Of a stretch of 64,000 nt of DNA, positions 9,699 to 20,202 are shown piece by piece. Position numbers and translations under genes: made by a program. Within the stretch, counting starts at the first letter, position 1; every line of letters begins with the position of its first letter. Below the pieces are notes generated by a model. The model worked only from the letters and a program-made list of their open reading frames with translations. It was not told where the DNA came from and made no database searches. Source of the DNA: Magicicada septendecula (lineage: Eukaryota > Arthropoda > Insecta > Hemiptera > Cicadidae); NCBI GenBank assembly GCA_034769895.1, contig CM068375.1:250955542-251019541 (forward strand), given 5' to 3'.

Positions 9699-11101
9699 TG
9701 TAACAGTACAGACTGACTCAGTACCAGAATTATGGGGATTTTCAATGTTATATTATGTATTTTTTTTAAACAGACAGAATGGTTAGGTACATTGTCCCTC
9801 TGGAAAAAGGAACAACGTAATTTCGGCCAGAGTAAAACACCAAGGTCTCCGGTGGACGTGAAAACATCAAAATATACCATGGCGGTGTTTATGACGAAGT
9901 ACAACAATATGCATTATGATTGGGCTATAACACGGCTCCGTCATCGCTAAGAACAATGACGCACTGAGTACAATGTGTGTAACAAGGCGTTGTCCAGTAA
10001 GACAAAGCAGAATGACGTAAGAACTACACACACACAAGCGTAATTTTACATTTGCCTCGCTCTCATTTCAACGCCACCCTTCATCGCAGCCACAGCGATG
10101 TATCGCTGGGTGCACAAAATTTTATAATAATTTAAATACAACTGGCAAAATGTTGGCCATTATAGTGGAGCAATAAAGGCTCATATAACTTGTTCACTTA
10201 CAGTTACTTCAAATGTAAATTCAGTGCAATATCAACCTAATTAAGCGGCAGACTAAAAAAGGCGAACACCGGCCATCACCATGGGCAGTAAGCACAATCA
10301 ACGGATGGACATCAGCACCGATTAAACCAGAGAAGTTCCTTTCATTATTTTTCTATTTATGAGCTCATTAATATTCAATTGTTAATTTAAAAATGTATGT
10401 GTCGAAAACTGAGTGTGCAAATGAGAGAGTGGATGTATGGCCATAAAAAACATGCCGAGGGCATTGGTTTGTGTAATAAATTTTAAACTCTATTCATTCA
10501 TAAATTTGAAGCTGCAGCAGTACTGTTAAACTGATATTAATCCAACAATAAAGCAATTAAAGAATACCACGAGATATAATAAGGGCAACCGCCATTTTGT
10601 TTAAGTCAGGCCACCTGACGTCATTATAGTAAACACATGGTTTGTATGTAAGAACGTATAGTGAAATTAAATTTAAAGGTTAACCTCAAGAATATTGTAT
10701 TATCAATTGTGTCGTCCACTGTGTTTCAAAATCTTCCTGTACCCGAAACCCTGGAACCCTTAGGTATAAAGCAGTGTATAAAAGCAGAAGATGAGCCCGG
10801 CAAATAATGAATTTTGGTGAGTATCAGCAATACCGAATTATGGTATTGGTCATATATATCTTCCTAAATATATGTAATAATAATATTGAGAACAGGGGGG
10901 TGAAGGCACAATTGCCGCCCTCACAGGGACTTATTAGTTTGTTAAATCACAATTGCCGCCCTCACTGGGACTTGATAAATTATTAGTATGGGTAAGATAA
11001 CATTATTTATGTATTTAAAGTTTATTGACAAAGGTAGTATTGATAAATACAAATATAAATACATTTATATTATATTATTAATATTAGTTTGTTAAATTAC
11101 A
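9699..11101 (+). mobile_element. Solo LTR of a related family inserted in unit A (1403 bp)
   Basis: The insert interrupts the sequence CAAAACAGGTGATAG that is continuous in every other unit. It begins TGTAACAGTACAG and ends GTTAAATTACA (TG...CA) and is flanked by an exact 4-bp duplication AGGT (9695-9698 and 11102-11105). It shares landmarks with the array LTR: GAGCTCA, a GT-containing stretch, CGAGGGCATTGGTTTGTG (10456-10473), GCCGCCATTTTGTT, and AACCCTGG near the 3-prime end. There is no internal coding region, so I read it as a solo LTR left by recombination between two LTRs. It is absent from the other units, so it arrived after they separated. Confidence 0.85.
10907..10973 (+). repeat. 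Duplicated primer-binding-like block inside the solo LTR
   Basis: CACAATTGCCGCCCTCAC followed by (A/T)GGGACTT occurs twice, at 10907-10932 and 10948-10973, a 41-base period. The second copy follows ATTAGTTTGTTAAATCACA, nearly the same as the element's final bases ATTAGTTTGTTAAATTACA. The block therefore looks like an LTR end plus a primer-binding site (compare TGGCAGCCCGAAC after the array LTR) carried inside the present LTR. Confidence 0.6.
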
Positions 11102-12040
11102 AGGTGATAGACCCGTTTTAAGGGTATAATTATGTAACATTCAGATATGATGATATCTGGCATTTATAAAATGTAAAGCCGAAGCAAGGACAGGAGATGC
11201 AAAAATTCCTCCACCAATTCAGTCCTTGTGGAAGCAACTGGATGCCACAGTCCAGTGGGGGGTCATAGTGTGTGTGGTAAGGGGGTTACTACAGGGGTAG
11301 TAACGTTAAATGAATATCAAATATTAAGTAGATGACATTAAGACTGGTGTCAAGCATAAAATAATTATGATTTCGCTTTGAAGAAATTAGTATCAGGAAA
11401 ACTGATCAATGAATTTTAAATAGCTAGATTGTTTGCCATAATGAATTTGTGTTTAGGATTCTATATAATAGATATATAGATAAATTGTGTTGATTTTGTT
11501 AAACTTGAGGAATTATTTTATAGGTTATTGCCTTAGTATAAGAGTATATTTTCTTGTGTTGAAAAGAGTTAAAATATTATTGGCTGGAGTCAAAATTTCT
11601 GATAAAATATAGGAATGTAAAAGAGAAAGAGACCTCTATCATAATTCTTGTTTATATACGTATTAAAGATGTTAGGAATTAAGTAAAACCAATGCCCATT
11701 AACATAAACCAATGCAGCTAAGGGGAGACAGATCAGTTGGGGATATGGCATTATACAAGGCCACTATTTGATTTTTGTATTCGATGTTTCAGAGTTTGGT
11801 GATGCTGTGACGGCGGTCCTGAGCTGACCAGCGCGTCAGAGCAGGGACGTCAAGTGCTCGAGTGGCCTTGCGGTGTTGGGATCTCGCAAAAGAAGTCCAG
11901 TAAGGTCAGGCAGGTATTGTCACGATGACTGGACCAAGGCCAATAACAATATCTCTTTAACAATATTTCTTTTATATAAACACTACAGGGGGTTGTGGCG
12001 ACATATCTTGACTGATCCCGTTAGGAAGTATGAATGAGTC

Positions 12041-12087
12041 AATGAGATTTTTTATGCTTCAGCATAAAACCTCTCATTGAGGGGGTT
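12041..12087 (+). promoter_or_regulatory. Terminal hairpin abutting the purine tract
   Basis: AATGAGATTTTTTATGCT pairs with AGCATAAAACCTCTCATT (12041-12078) in a long stem with a two-base loop. GAGGGGG and two T bases (12079-12087) then run directly into the next LTR. The purine run fits the plus-strand priming tract of LTR retrotransposons. The hairpin occupies -47 to -10 relative to LTRs 2 to 11 and is absent before LTR 1. Confidence 0.75.
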
Positions 12088-13268
12088 TGTAATGGTACAT
12101 TAAATCAGTATAGGGATTTGGGGGTACAAGGAAATATAATTTTATATTTATTTCAAATGTAATCAAATATGTAAGAATAGAGGTTTCCCAAAAAATGATA
12201 CAACGCAGTTCGCTACGATGAGTTGGCGTCAAGGTCACTGGTGTACGTGCAAATTGTCAGCAATGCATACGCAGCAACAAACAGGACACTCCTAAAACGT
12301 CATCGAAACACAAAACGTAATCGTTGCGATGTAACACAATGCCGTCATCATCTGAGAACAATAGATTCGATGACAAATTATCCCTTCCACTTAGGAAGTA
12401 GAGGCCATGTTCTCAGCCCCAGTCTACTCAACACCGTTAGTGCAACAGCACGTTACAAAATCTGCTGGCCATCAATTGCCAGCAGAAGTCTTTAAAAGTG
12501 AAAAAGCAAAAAATGTAGTTAAAGTGAGTGTTTTTTTGAAATCAGTTATACACTAACAGAATAAAAATGTAAATTAACGTCAGTGGTAAAAGAACAGAAA
12601 CAGTTAACGTTCGGCCGAACACCTGCTGGACAATGTGGAATGTCTGACGAGAGCTTCAATCCTCAAAAATCAGAGAAGTCGAAATTCAAATCAATACCTC
12701 TTTTTTTTCTTTTTTTGAGCTCAAAATTAACATGTAATCAAATGTACCTCTAAAATAACTTGGGGCAAGCATGTGTGTGTGAGTGTGCCGGCATATATCT
12801 AATCTAAAGAGTCACGGGCATTGGTTTATGTTACGTGACCAGATAACGTGACAAGTTTAAACTGCAGTAAGTTTTCTAACTTCATTAAATATGAAATCAG
12901 AGAAGCTGGAAATAATACAAATGTAATTGAGAAGACGTACAGTTAATACGGCGGAAATACGTCGCCACCATTTTGTTAAGTATTTGATGAAGACTCCATT
13001 TTGTTTTTTGTATTTGCTAAAAAATTGAAATATCAAGAGTATTAAAACACAAGTCTTTCAAATCTAATGTCATCAGAGTTCATTATTTTCAAATGCCCAT
13101 ACTGTTTCTCCTCTGCTTGCTTGACAACGACCCTGGACCAAAATGAGAAAAAGTTATGTTGGCAACACGTGCTGTACACCAATGTAAATAGTGTGAGGAA
13201 GGTAGTGAGTTTCAAAAGGTAAGTCACTGCTAAAAAATATAAATAATCACATGGTTTGTTTAGTAACA
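12088..13268 (+). repeat. LTR 2
   Basis: 1181 bp, TG...CA, shared by units A and B. It is the longest LTR in the array, partly through length differences in the T-rich tract and the GT-rich stretch. Confidence 0.93.
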
Positions 13269-13424
13269 AATGGCAGCCCGAACTAGTGACTTTATATAAA
13301 ATTTTATTTCTATAAACAAGCCTGCAAGAGAGACAGGATGGGTATGGAAATAATGTACAACGTAATACGTAAGTAGTTAGGTTATGTTGTGTATAATTGT
13401 ATGTTAGATATACAATATTTTAAA

Positions 13425-14186
13425 ATGGCAAAGAACAAAGAGATTGGAGTTGAAATGAGCGAGTCGGCTGGTGTGGGAGAACCAGGGGTTCAATCAACCC
13501 CAGTAAATTGGTCCAAAGAATACAGCTTAACTGAGTCAGCAATAGATGACTTGAGTACTCAGTCAACTCCAACCTCAACAAAATGTAACAATCAATTTGA
13601 TAATGATATAATGAATATGTTACGAATAATATCAACGGATATTCATGAGCAAAAAAGTGAAATTAAAGAAATAAAAAATAATTTTGATGAGAAATTCAAT
13701 GCACAGAGTGTAAAGTTTGATGAAAAGTTTGACAAATTTGATGAGAAATTTAATGAAGTGAAAAACGAAATTAAGAGACAAAATTTTAATTTTGATAAAC
13801 AGATTAACGAAATAAACGCATGTTACGAAAATATGAAAGAAAAAATAGTAGCATCAGTTAGCGAGGTGTTTGATAGACAAATAAACAGAGTAAATAACAT
13901 AATTGATAACTTTACAAAGAAGGAAGTAGACAAAAATTACGAGAGTAAAATGGGGGTAGAGAATAGTGGAGAAACAGAAAAATTAAACGTAAATGAAGAC
14001 GGTCAGATGACATATAATGAGGTAAGTGGTGTTGAGAATTATGACAATATAAGTAAAAATATGGTTTTAGAGAACGATGGTGTGAATATTGAGAGTACTG
14101 ATGAAATTTTAGAGGGAGTAGAAATTAATGATGGAATGTTAGTGTGTGTTAATGAGTCGGAGAGAAAGTGGAGAGAGAATATATAG
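13425..14186 (+). CDS. First reading frame of unit B, coiled-coil gag-position protein
   Basis: 253 aa from the ATG in AAAATGG context. It differs from unit A at a handful of residues (for example MAKNKE at the start). The three FDEKF motifs and the coiled-coil span are unchanged. Confidence 0.6.
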   Translation: MAKNKEIGVEMSESAGVGEPGVQSTPVNWSKEYSLTESAIDDLSTQSTPTSTKCNNQFDNDIMNMLRIISTDIHEQKSEIKEIKNNFDEKFNAQSVKFDEKFDKFDEKFNEVKNEIKRQNFNFDKQINEINACYENMKEKIVASVSEVFDRQINRVNNIIDNFTKKEVDKNYESKMGVENSGETEKLNVNEDGQMTYNEVSGVENYDNISKNMVLENDGVNIESTDEILEGVEINDGMLVCVNESERKWRENI

Positions 14187-14195
14187 GTAGAGGGG

Positions 14196-14796
14196 TTGCA
14201 GGGGGTAAATTTTTCCCGTGATGTTGTAGTTGGGGGTGAAGAAAAGGTTTCACGAGCGTATTTGGAAGACACATGGTCTGCAAATAGCCGTCCCTGGATT
14301 TTTTGTGCACCTGATAGGTGGTGCAATAATAAAGTAGTAGTGTCCCCTGCATATACTGAGAGAGAGAAAGAGTGTGATAGGAAGTTATGATGGGAGACAT
14401 GGTGAAAGAGAGTTGTGTGTTAATTGGGAGATGGAGTTATTTAGAGTGAATAGAAATTATAAAGAATTGGTGGAAAGGTTAGTAGAGATGGTGCATAATT
14501 ATAGTGAAATTTTACCTGATGTTGAAGCGGAGGTAGTAGCAGAAGTAGATGATAATGTTGACGAATTATTAACTTACCTGATTATGACAGATAATACTAA
14601 AGGTGACAGGACCATACCCGATCGTGAAAAATTATATGATATGGTAATATGGAATGATCATATTAATTATAAGGATACGGTGGAAGAATATGACAATATA
14701 AATAATTATTACATTGATAATAATAATATAATGTATTCGATAATCAATGACTTGTATAGACCTAAGATTAGATGGTTATTTGATGATGGTGGATAA
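14196..14796 (+). pseudogene. Second reading frame of unit B, broken
   Basis: This is the same protein segment as 7357-7938 in unit A. In this copy it is not a single open frame; it looks broken about once. It ends in the same YRPKIRWLFDDGG tail. Confidence 0.5.
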
Positions 14797-16222
14797 GTGT
14801 TTTATTGTGTATGAACTTTAACTATGTGAACAGTGTGGTTTTGAAATGGATTGTCTTATGGAGTGATTTATGGTCAATGATAACAAATAATAAGTTGCAT
14901 TGTATATTCTTTTGTGTGTTAATGTTAAATGTATTTGTGTATTATATGTATTCTTATGTAAACCATGTATGTAATAGGAATTTATAGTTTAATTGATTTA
15001 ATAATAATTATAAAATGTTTCAAACTAAATAAGTGATGAAAGTAATGGTGAAATTTTAATTGATTGAATTATATAATGGAGATAAATTAATTAATTAATT
15101 TAAAATGTTGTATAAAAGAGATTTGATAATGAAGTTAAATGATTTTATGAGATTTAGATTATCTAAAGAGTAGTATATGATAAAACATATAATATGTTGG
15201 GATATGGAGTTATATTGTTATTAAGAGATAAGTGATGAATTTTCTGAAGTAGGTGTCAATTATCATATTAAGGTGAAATATTATAAAAGATAGAGTTTGG
15301 GTATAATTATTTTAAATAAGGCATTTGAGTTAGTCAAAGTTAACTCTAATGGGTGTTAAATGAAATAAGAATTTTGAAGAAAATAATACAGAAACAGGGT
15401 AGTAATAGGGACACAGTAGTGATAGTGCATATAGGAAGAGAGAGAGGGTAATGTAATTAGAGAGTAAATAGTTGCTGGTGATATTTTGTAGTATGGGTGA
15501 GGTGGTAAGGAGTGATCAACGTGCGTCGTTGGGCAGGTAATTGTGAAGGGTCGAGGAGTGATTGCCGAGATTATTGGGAAGGGCAAAAGGTTATGAATGG
15601 AATTGCCAAGGTCGGGAACACACATCCTAGTTACAAAGAGGGTATTAGATATTTTATTATAAGAGGAGAAGGGTATAAGTGGAATTAGTGTTGAAGGGGG
15701 TTATTATTGAGAGATTGGTGTCGCCCAATGTGATTCTGTTAGCGATTGTTAGTAGGAAGAAAGGGAGTAAAATTATAGATATAAATGCCCATTCAATAAG
15801 TTGAATCATTGTGAATAACGGAAAATCACTCAAACTAATTGATGATCAAAATGAAAGGGTTAAATAGAAAATTCATAGTAGAAAGATAATAAGAAATGAA
15901 ATGTGATGTAACATGAATGTTAATAATAAATTTGAATTTTTATAGAATTAAATGGTACAATGATAAATAATTAAAAGTTTGATATAAAAGAGTTGATGGA
16001 AATAATAATAGTAATGTTTATAAATTTTTATACAAATTATTTAATTGTGAATTGTTTGGTTAAATGTAGCTATGATATTGTTCATGTATATTATGTTATT
16101 ATGCAAGATTAATGTGTGATTTTGGGAGTTTTTTGGTGTTATTATAAGTGTAAATCAATTGTGGAATGTAGAGACAGCAAATGTAGCAGGAATTAAGTTT
16201 AGATATAGGTAGGCTATTGCAG

Positions 16223-16538
16223 CGGCGGCATGTGCCACTGTAGGTAGCGTTATGGGTTGATGAGTAACGCACAAATACGTTACCATCATCGGAGGCCGAA
16301 ATCTGCGTACATACACTGTACAACTTTGATACCCGCCTTTTCGGACGGTTACTGTCTTACCAGTACTAATCGTGGTTTTGGACGACAGCCAGCTGTGGGC
16401 AGCAATTGTAACACTGACCATGGTTGGTTGTCCTTGAAATTGGTGAAAACTGAAATTCATGGGGGGGCCACTTAGGGGAAATCCCCGGAACTATGGAACA
16501 GCGGCTATCACCTTGTTCGAGTAGGAACAGCAAAACAG
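16223..16538 (+). other. GC-rich island 1 in the non-coding region
   Basis: This segment is markedly richer in G and C than its surroundings. It is preceded by an acceptor-like GGCTATTGCAG and followed by a weak donor-like CAG/GTGATA. It contains a 71-residue open frame from ATG 16260 that I do not recognise. It is present in every complete unit. It could be a captured host segment or a structured RNA region; neither is shown. Confidence 0.35.
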
Positions 16539-16577
16539 GTGATAGACCCGTTTTAAGGGTATAATTATGTAACATTC

Positions 16578-16691
16578 AGATATGATGATATCTGGCATTT
16601 ATAAAATGTAAAGCCGAAGCAAGGACAGGAGATGCAAAAATTCCTCCACCAATTCAGTCCTTGTGGAAGCAACTGGACGCCACAGTCCAGT
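16578..16691 (+). other. Cluster of three hairpins
   Basis: AGATAT-GATG-ATATCT (16578-16593) forms a perfect 6-bp stem. CAAGGAC (16620-16626) pairs with GTCCTTG (16657-16663), with an inner AGGA/TCCT pairing. ACTGGAC-GCCACA-GTCCAGT (16672-16691) is a perfect 7-bp stem. A G run follows. The cluster recurs in every complete unit; in unit A the solo LTR sits directly upstream of it. It could be an RNA element for export, packaging or dimerisation, but this is inference. Confidence 0.5.
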
Positions 16692-17227
16692 GGGGGGTCA
16701 TAGTGTGTGTGGTAAGGAGGTTACTACAGGGGTAGTAACGTTAAATGAATATCAAATATTAAGTAGATGACATTAATACTGGTGTCAAGCATAAAATAAT
16801 TATGATTTCGCTTTGAAGAAATTAGTATCAGGAAAACTGATCAATGAATTTTAAATAGCTAGATTGTTTGCCATAATGAATTTGTGTTTAGGATTCTATA
16901 TAATAGATATATAGATAAATTGTGTTGATTTTGTTAAACTTAAGGAATTATTTTATAGGTTATTGCCTTAGTATAAGAGTATACTTTCTTGTGTTGAAAA
17001 GAGTTAAAATATTATTGGCTGGAGTCAAAATTCCTGATAAAATATAGGAATGTAAAATAGAAAGAGACCTCTATCATAATTCTTGTTTATATATGTATTA
17101 AAGATGTTAGGAATTAAGTAAAACCAATGCCCATTAACATAAACCAATGCAGCTAAGGGGAGACAGATCAGTTGGGGATATGGCATTATACACGGCCACT
17201 ATTTGATTTTTGTATTCGATGTTTCAG

Positions 17228-17374
17228 AGTTTGGTGATGCTGTGACGGCGGTCCTGAGCTGGCCAGCGCGTCAGAGCAGGGACGTCAAGTGCTTGAGTGG
17301 CCTTGCGGTGTTGGGATCTCGCAAAAGAAGTCCAGTAAGGTCAGGCAGGTATTGTCACGATGACTGGACCAAGG
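17228..17374 (+). other. GC-rich island 2, exon-like
   Basis: 147 bases of GC-rich sequence lie between an acceptor-like TTCGATGTTTCAG (ending 17227) and a consensus donor-like GGGTAAGT (GT at 17375). The island is open in one frame on this strand but has no ATG at its head. The donor-like match is present in most units and altered in A and E. It resembles an exon taken up by the element or used for a spliced RNA; no protein family was recognised. Confidence 0.35.
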
Positions 17375-17510
17375 GTAAGTTAACAATATTTCTTTTATAT
17401 AAACACTACAGGGGGTTGTCGCGACATATCTTGACTGATCCCGTTAGGAAGTATGAATGAGTCAATGAGATTTTTTATGCTTCAGCATAAAACCTCTCAT
17501 TGAGGGGGTT

Positions 17511-18681
17511 TGTAATGGTACATTAAATCAGTATAGGGATTTGGGGGTACAAGGAAATATAATTTTATATTTATTTCAAATGTAATCAAATATGTAAGAA
17601 TACAGGTTTCCCAAAAAATGATACAACGCAGTTCGCTACGATGAGTTGGCGTCAAGGTCACTGGTGTACATGCAAATTGTCAGCAATGCATACGCAGCAA
17701 CAAACAGGACACTCCTAAAACGTCATCGAAACACAAAACGTAATCGTTGCGATGTAACACAATGCCGTCATCATCTGAGAACAATAGATTCGATGACGAA
17801 TTATCCCTTCCACTTAGGAAGTAGAGGCCATGTTCTCAGCCCCAGTCTACTCAACACCGTTAGTGCAACAGCACGTTACAAAATCTGCTGGCCATCAATT
17901 GCCAGCAGAAGTCTTTAAAAGTGAAAAAGCAAAAAATGTAGTTAAAGTGAGTGTTTTTTGAAATCAGTTATACACTAACAGAATAAAAATGTAAATTAAC
18001 GTCAGTGGTAAAAGAACAGAAACAGTTAACGTTCGGCCGAACACCTGCTGGACAATGTGGAATGTCTGACGAGAGCTTCAATCCTCAAAAATCAGAGAAG
18101 TCGAAATTCAAATCAATCTTTTTTTTCTTTTTTTGAGCTCAAAATTAACATGTAATCAAATGTACCTGTAAAATAACTTGGGGCAAGCACGTGTGTGTGC
18201 GTGTGCCGGCATATATCTAAAGAGTCACGGGCATTGGTTTATGTTACGTGACCAGATAACGTGACAAGTTTAAACTGCAGTAAGTTTTCTAACTTCATTA
18301 AATATGAAATCAGAGAAGCTGGAAATAATACAAATGTAATTGAGACGACGTACAGTTAATACGGCGGAAATACGTCACCACCATTTTGTTAAGTATTTGA
18401 TGAAGACTCCATTTTGTTTTTTGTATTTGCTAAAAAATTGAAATATCAAGAGTATTAAAACACAAGTCTTTCAAATCTAATGTCATCAGAGTTCATTATT
18501 TTCAAATGCCCATACTGTTTCTCCTCTGCTTGCTTGACAACGACCCTGGACCAAAATGAGAAAAAGTTATGTTGGCAACACGTGCTGTACACCAATGTAA
18601 ATAGTGTGAGGAAGGTAGTGAGTTTCAAAAGGTAAGTCACTGCTAAAAAATATAAATAATCACATGGTTTGTTTAGTAACA
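17511..18681 (+). repeat. LTR 3
   Basis: 1171 bp, TG...CA. By eye it matches LTR 4 and LTR 5 closely, sharing GTACATGCAAATTG and AATACAGG where the other LTRs have GTACGTGCAAATTG and mostly AATAGAGG. Confidence 0.93.
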
Positions 18682-18836
18682 AATGGCAGCCCGAACTAGT
18701 GACTTTATATAAAATTTTATTATATAAACAAGCCTGCAAGAGAGACAGGATGGGTATGGAAATAATGTACAACGTAATACGTAAGTAGTTAGGTTATGTT
18801 GTGTATAATTGTATGGTAGATATACAATATTTTAAA

Positions 18837-19631
18837 ATGGCAAACAACAAAGAGATTGGAGTTGAAATGAGCGAGTCGGCTGGTGTGGGAGAACCAGGGG
18901 TTCAATCAACCCCAGTAAATTGGTCCAAAGAATACAGCTTAACTGAGTCAGCAATAGATGACTCGAGTACTCAGTCAACTCCAACCTCAACAAAATGTAA
19001 CAATCAATTTGATAATGATATAATGAGTATGTTACGAATAATATCAAAGGATATTCATGAGCAAAAAAGTGAAATTAAAGAAATAAAAAATAATTTTGAT
19101 GAGAAATTCAATGCACAGAGTGTAAAGTTTGATGAAAAGTTTGACAAATTTGATGAGAAATTTAATGAAGTGAAAAACGAAATTAAGAGACAAAATTTTA
19201 ATTTTGACAAACAGATTAACGAAATAAACGCATGTTACGAAAATATGAAAGAAAAAATAGTAGCATCAGTTAGCGAGGTGTTTGATAGACAAATAAACAG
19301 AGTAAATAACATAATTGATAACTTTACAAAGAAGGAAGTAGACGAAAATTACGAGAGTAAAATGGGGGTAGAGAATAGTGGAGAAACAGAAAAATTAAAC
19401 GTAAATGAAGACGGTCAGATGACATATAATGAGGTAAGTGGTGTTGAGAATTATGACAATATAAGTAAAAATATGGTTTTAGAGAACGATGGTGTGAATA
19501 TTGAGAGTACTGATGAAATGTTAGAGGGAGTAGAAATTAATGATGGAATGTTAGTGTGTGTTAATGAATCAGAGAAAGTGGAGAGAGAATATATAGGTAG
19601 AGGGGTTGCAGGGGGTAAATTTTTCCCGTGA
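18837..19631 (+). CDS. First reading frame of unit C, coiled-coil gag-position protein
   Basis: 264 aa from the ATG in AAAATGG context, with the coiled coil and FDEKF motifs described for unit A. Units C to I share this form of the frame. Confidence 0.6.
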   Translation: MANNKEIGVEMSESAGVGEPGVQSTPVNWSKEYSLTESAIDDSSTQSTPTSTKCNNQFDNDIMSMLRIISKDIHEQKSEIKEIKNNFDEKFNAQSVKFDEKFDKFDEKFNEVKNEIKRQNFNFDKQINEINACYENMKEKIVASVSEVFDRQINRVNNIIDNFTKKEVDENYESKMGVENSGETEKLNVNEDGQMTYNEVSGVENYDNISKNMVLENDGVNIESTDEMLEGVEINDGMLVCVNESEKVEREYIGRGVAGGKFFP

Positions 19632-20202
19632 TGTTGTAGTTGGGGGTGAAGAAAAGGTTTCACGAGCGTATTTGGAAGACACATGGTCTGCAAATAGCCG
19701 TCCCTGGATTTTTTGTGCACCTGATAGGTGGTACAATAATAAAGTAGTAGTGTCCCCTGCATATACTGAGAGAGAGAGTGTGATAGGAAGTTATGATGGG
19801 AGACATGGTGAAAGAGAGTTGTGTGTTAATTGGGAGATGGAGTTATTTAGAGTGAATAGAAATTATAAAGAATTGGTGGAAAGGTTAGTAGAGATGGTGC
19901 ATAATTATAGTGAAATTTTACCTGATGTTGAAGCGGAGGTAGTAGCAGAAGTAGATGATAATGTTGACGAATTATTAACTTACCTGATTATGACAGATAA
20001 TACTAAAGGTGACAGGACCATACCCGATCGTGAAAAATTATATGATATGGTAATATGGAATGATCATATTAATTATAAGGATACGGTGGAAGAATATGAC
20101 AATATAAATAATTATTACATTGATAATAATAATATAATGTATTCGATAATAAATGACTTGTATAGACCTAAGATTAGATGGTTATTTGATGATGGTGGAT
20201 AA
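19606..20202 (+). CDS. Second reading frame of unit C, unknown acidic protein
   Basis: About 198 residues, the same protein segment as in unit A with four extra residues (ELFRV context) near the middle. No initiating ATG stands at its head. No recognisable domain. Confidence 0.45.
   Translation: MQGVNFSRDVVVGGEEKVSRAYLEDTWSANSRPWIFCAPDRWYNNKVVVSPAYTERESVIGSYDGRHGERELCVNWEMELFRVNRNYKELVERLVEMVHNYSEILPDVEAEVVAEVDDNVDELLTYLIMTDNTKGDRTIPDREKLYDMVIWNDHINYKDTVEEYDNINNYYIDNNNIMYSIINDLYRPKIRWLFDDGG

Larger units (their letters stand above)
5267..12087 (+). mobile_element. LTR retrotransposon unit A (with solo LTR inserted)
   Basis: Parts: LTR 5267-6429, primer-binding-like site 6432-6451, first frame 6586-7347, second frame 7357-7938, 3-prime non-coding region 7939-12040, hairpin 12041-12078, purine tract 12079-12087. 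A solo LTR of a related family (9699-11101) sits in the non-coding part; without it the unit is about 5.41 kb. No polymerase or integrase motif is present, so it is structurally complete only as a non-autonomous element. It is the outermost unit and abuts unrelated DNA on its left. Confidence 0.93.
14797..17463 (+). other. 3-prime non-coding region of the element (described for unit B)
   Basis: About 2.7 kb without a supported gene. The first 1.4 kb is very AT-rich and purine-biased on this strand. Two GC-rich islands (16223-16538 and 17228-17374) and a hairpin cluster between them (16578-16691) stand out. The equivalents in all other units are almost the same. No YxDD, RNase H, HHCC or DDE signature was seen on either strand. 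Confidence 0.7.
12088..17510 (+). mobile_element. LTR retrotransposon unit B
   Basis: 5423 bp. Parts: LTR 12088-13268, primer-binding-like site 13271-13290, first frame 13425-14186, second frame 14196-14796 (broken), non-coding 14797-17463, hairpin 17464-17501, purine tract 17502-17510. Its 3-prime part matches that of unit C at an exact 5405-bp offset, while its front half is more distinct. There is no foreign insertion. Confidence 0.93.

Noticed and set aside
15356-15625. 89-residue antisense frame in the non-coding region of most units
   Set aside because: It is the complement of a purine-biased AT-rich stretch, has a low-complexity composition, and varies in its end between units.
16155-16460. 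101-residue antisense frame over GC-rich island 1, present in most units
   Set aside because: GC-rich DNA has few stops, so open antisense frames are expected. Unit copies are too alike for conservation to mean selection.
17375-17411. GTAAGT...TACAG as a mini-intron
   Set aside because: At 37 bases it is shorter than functional introns usually are in animals, and the donor is altered in units A and E.
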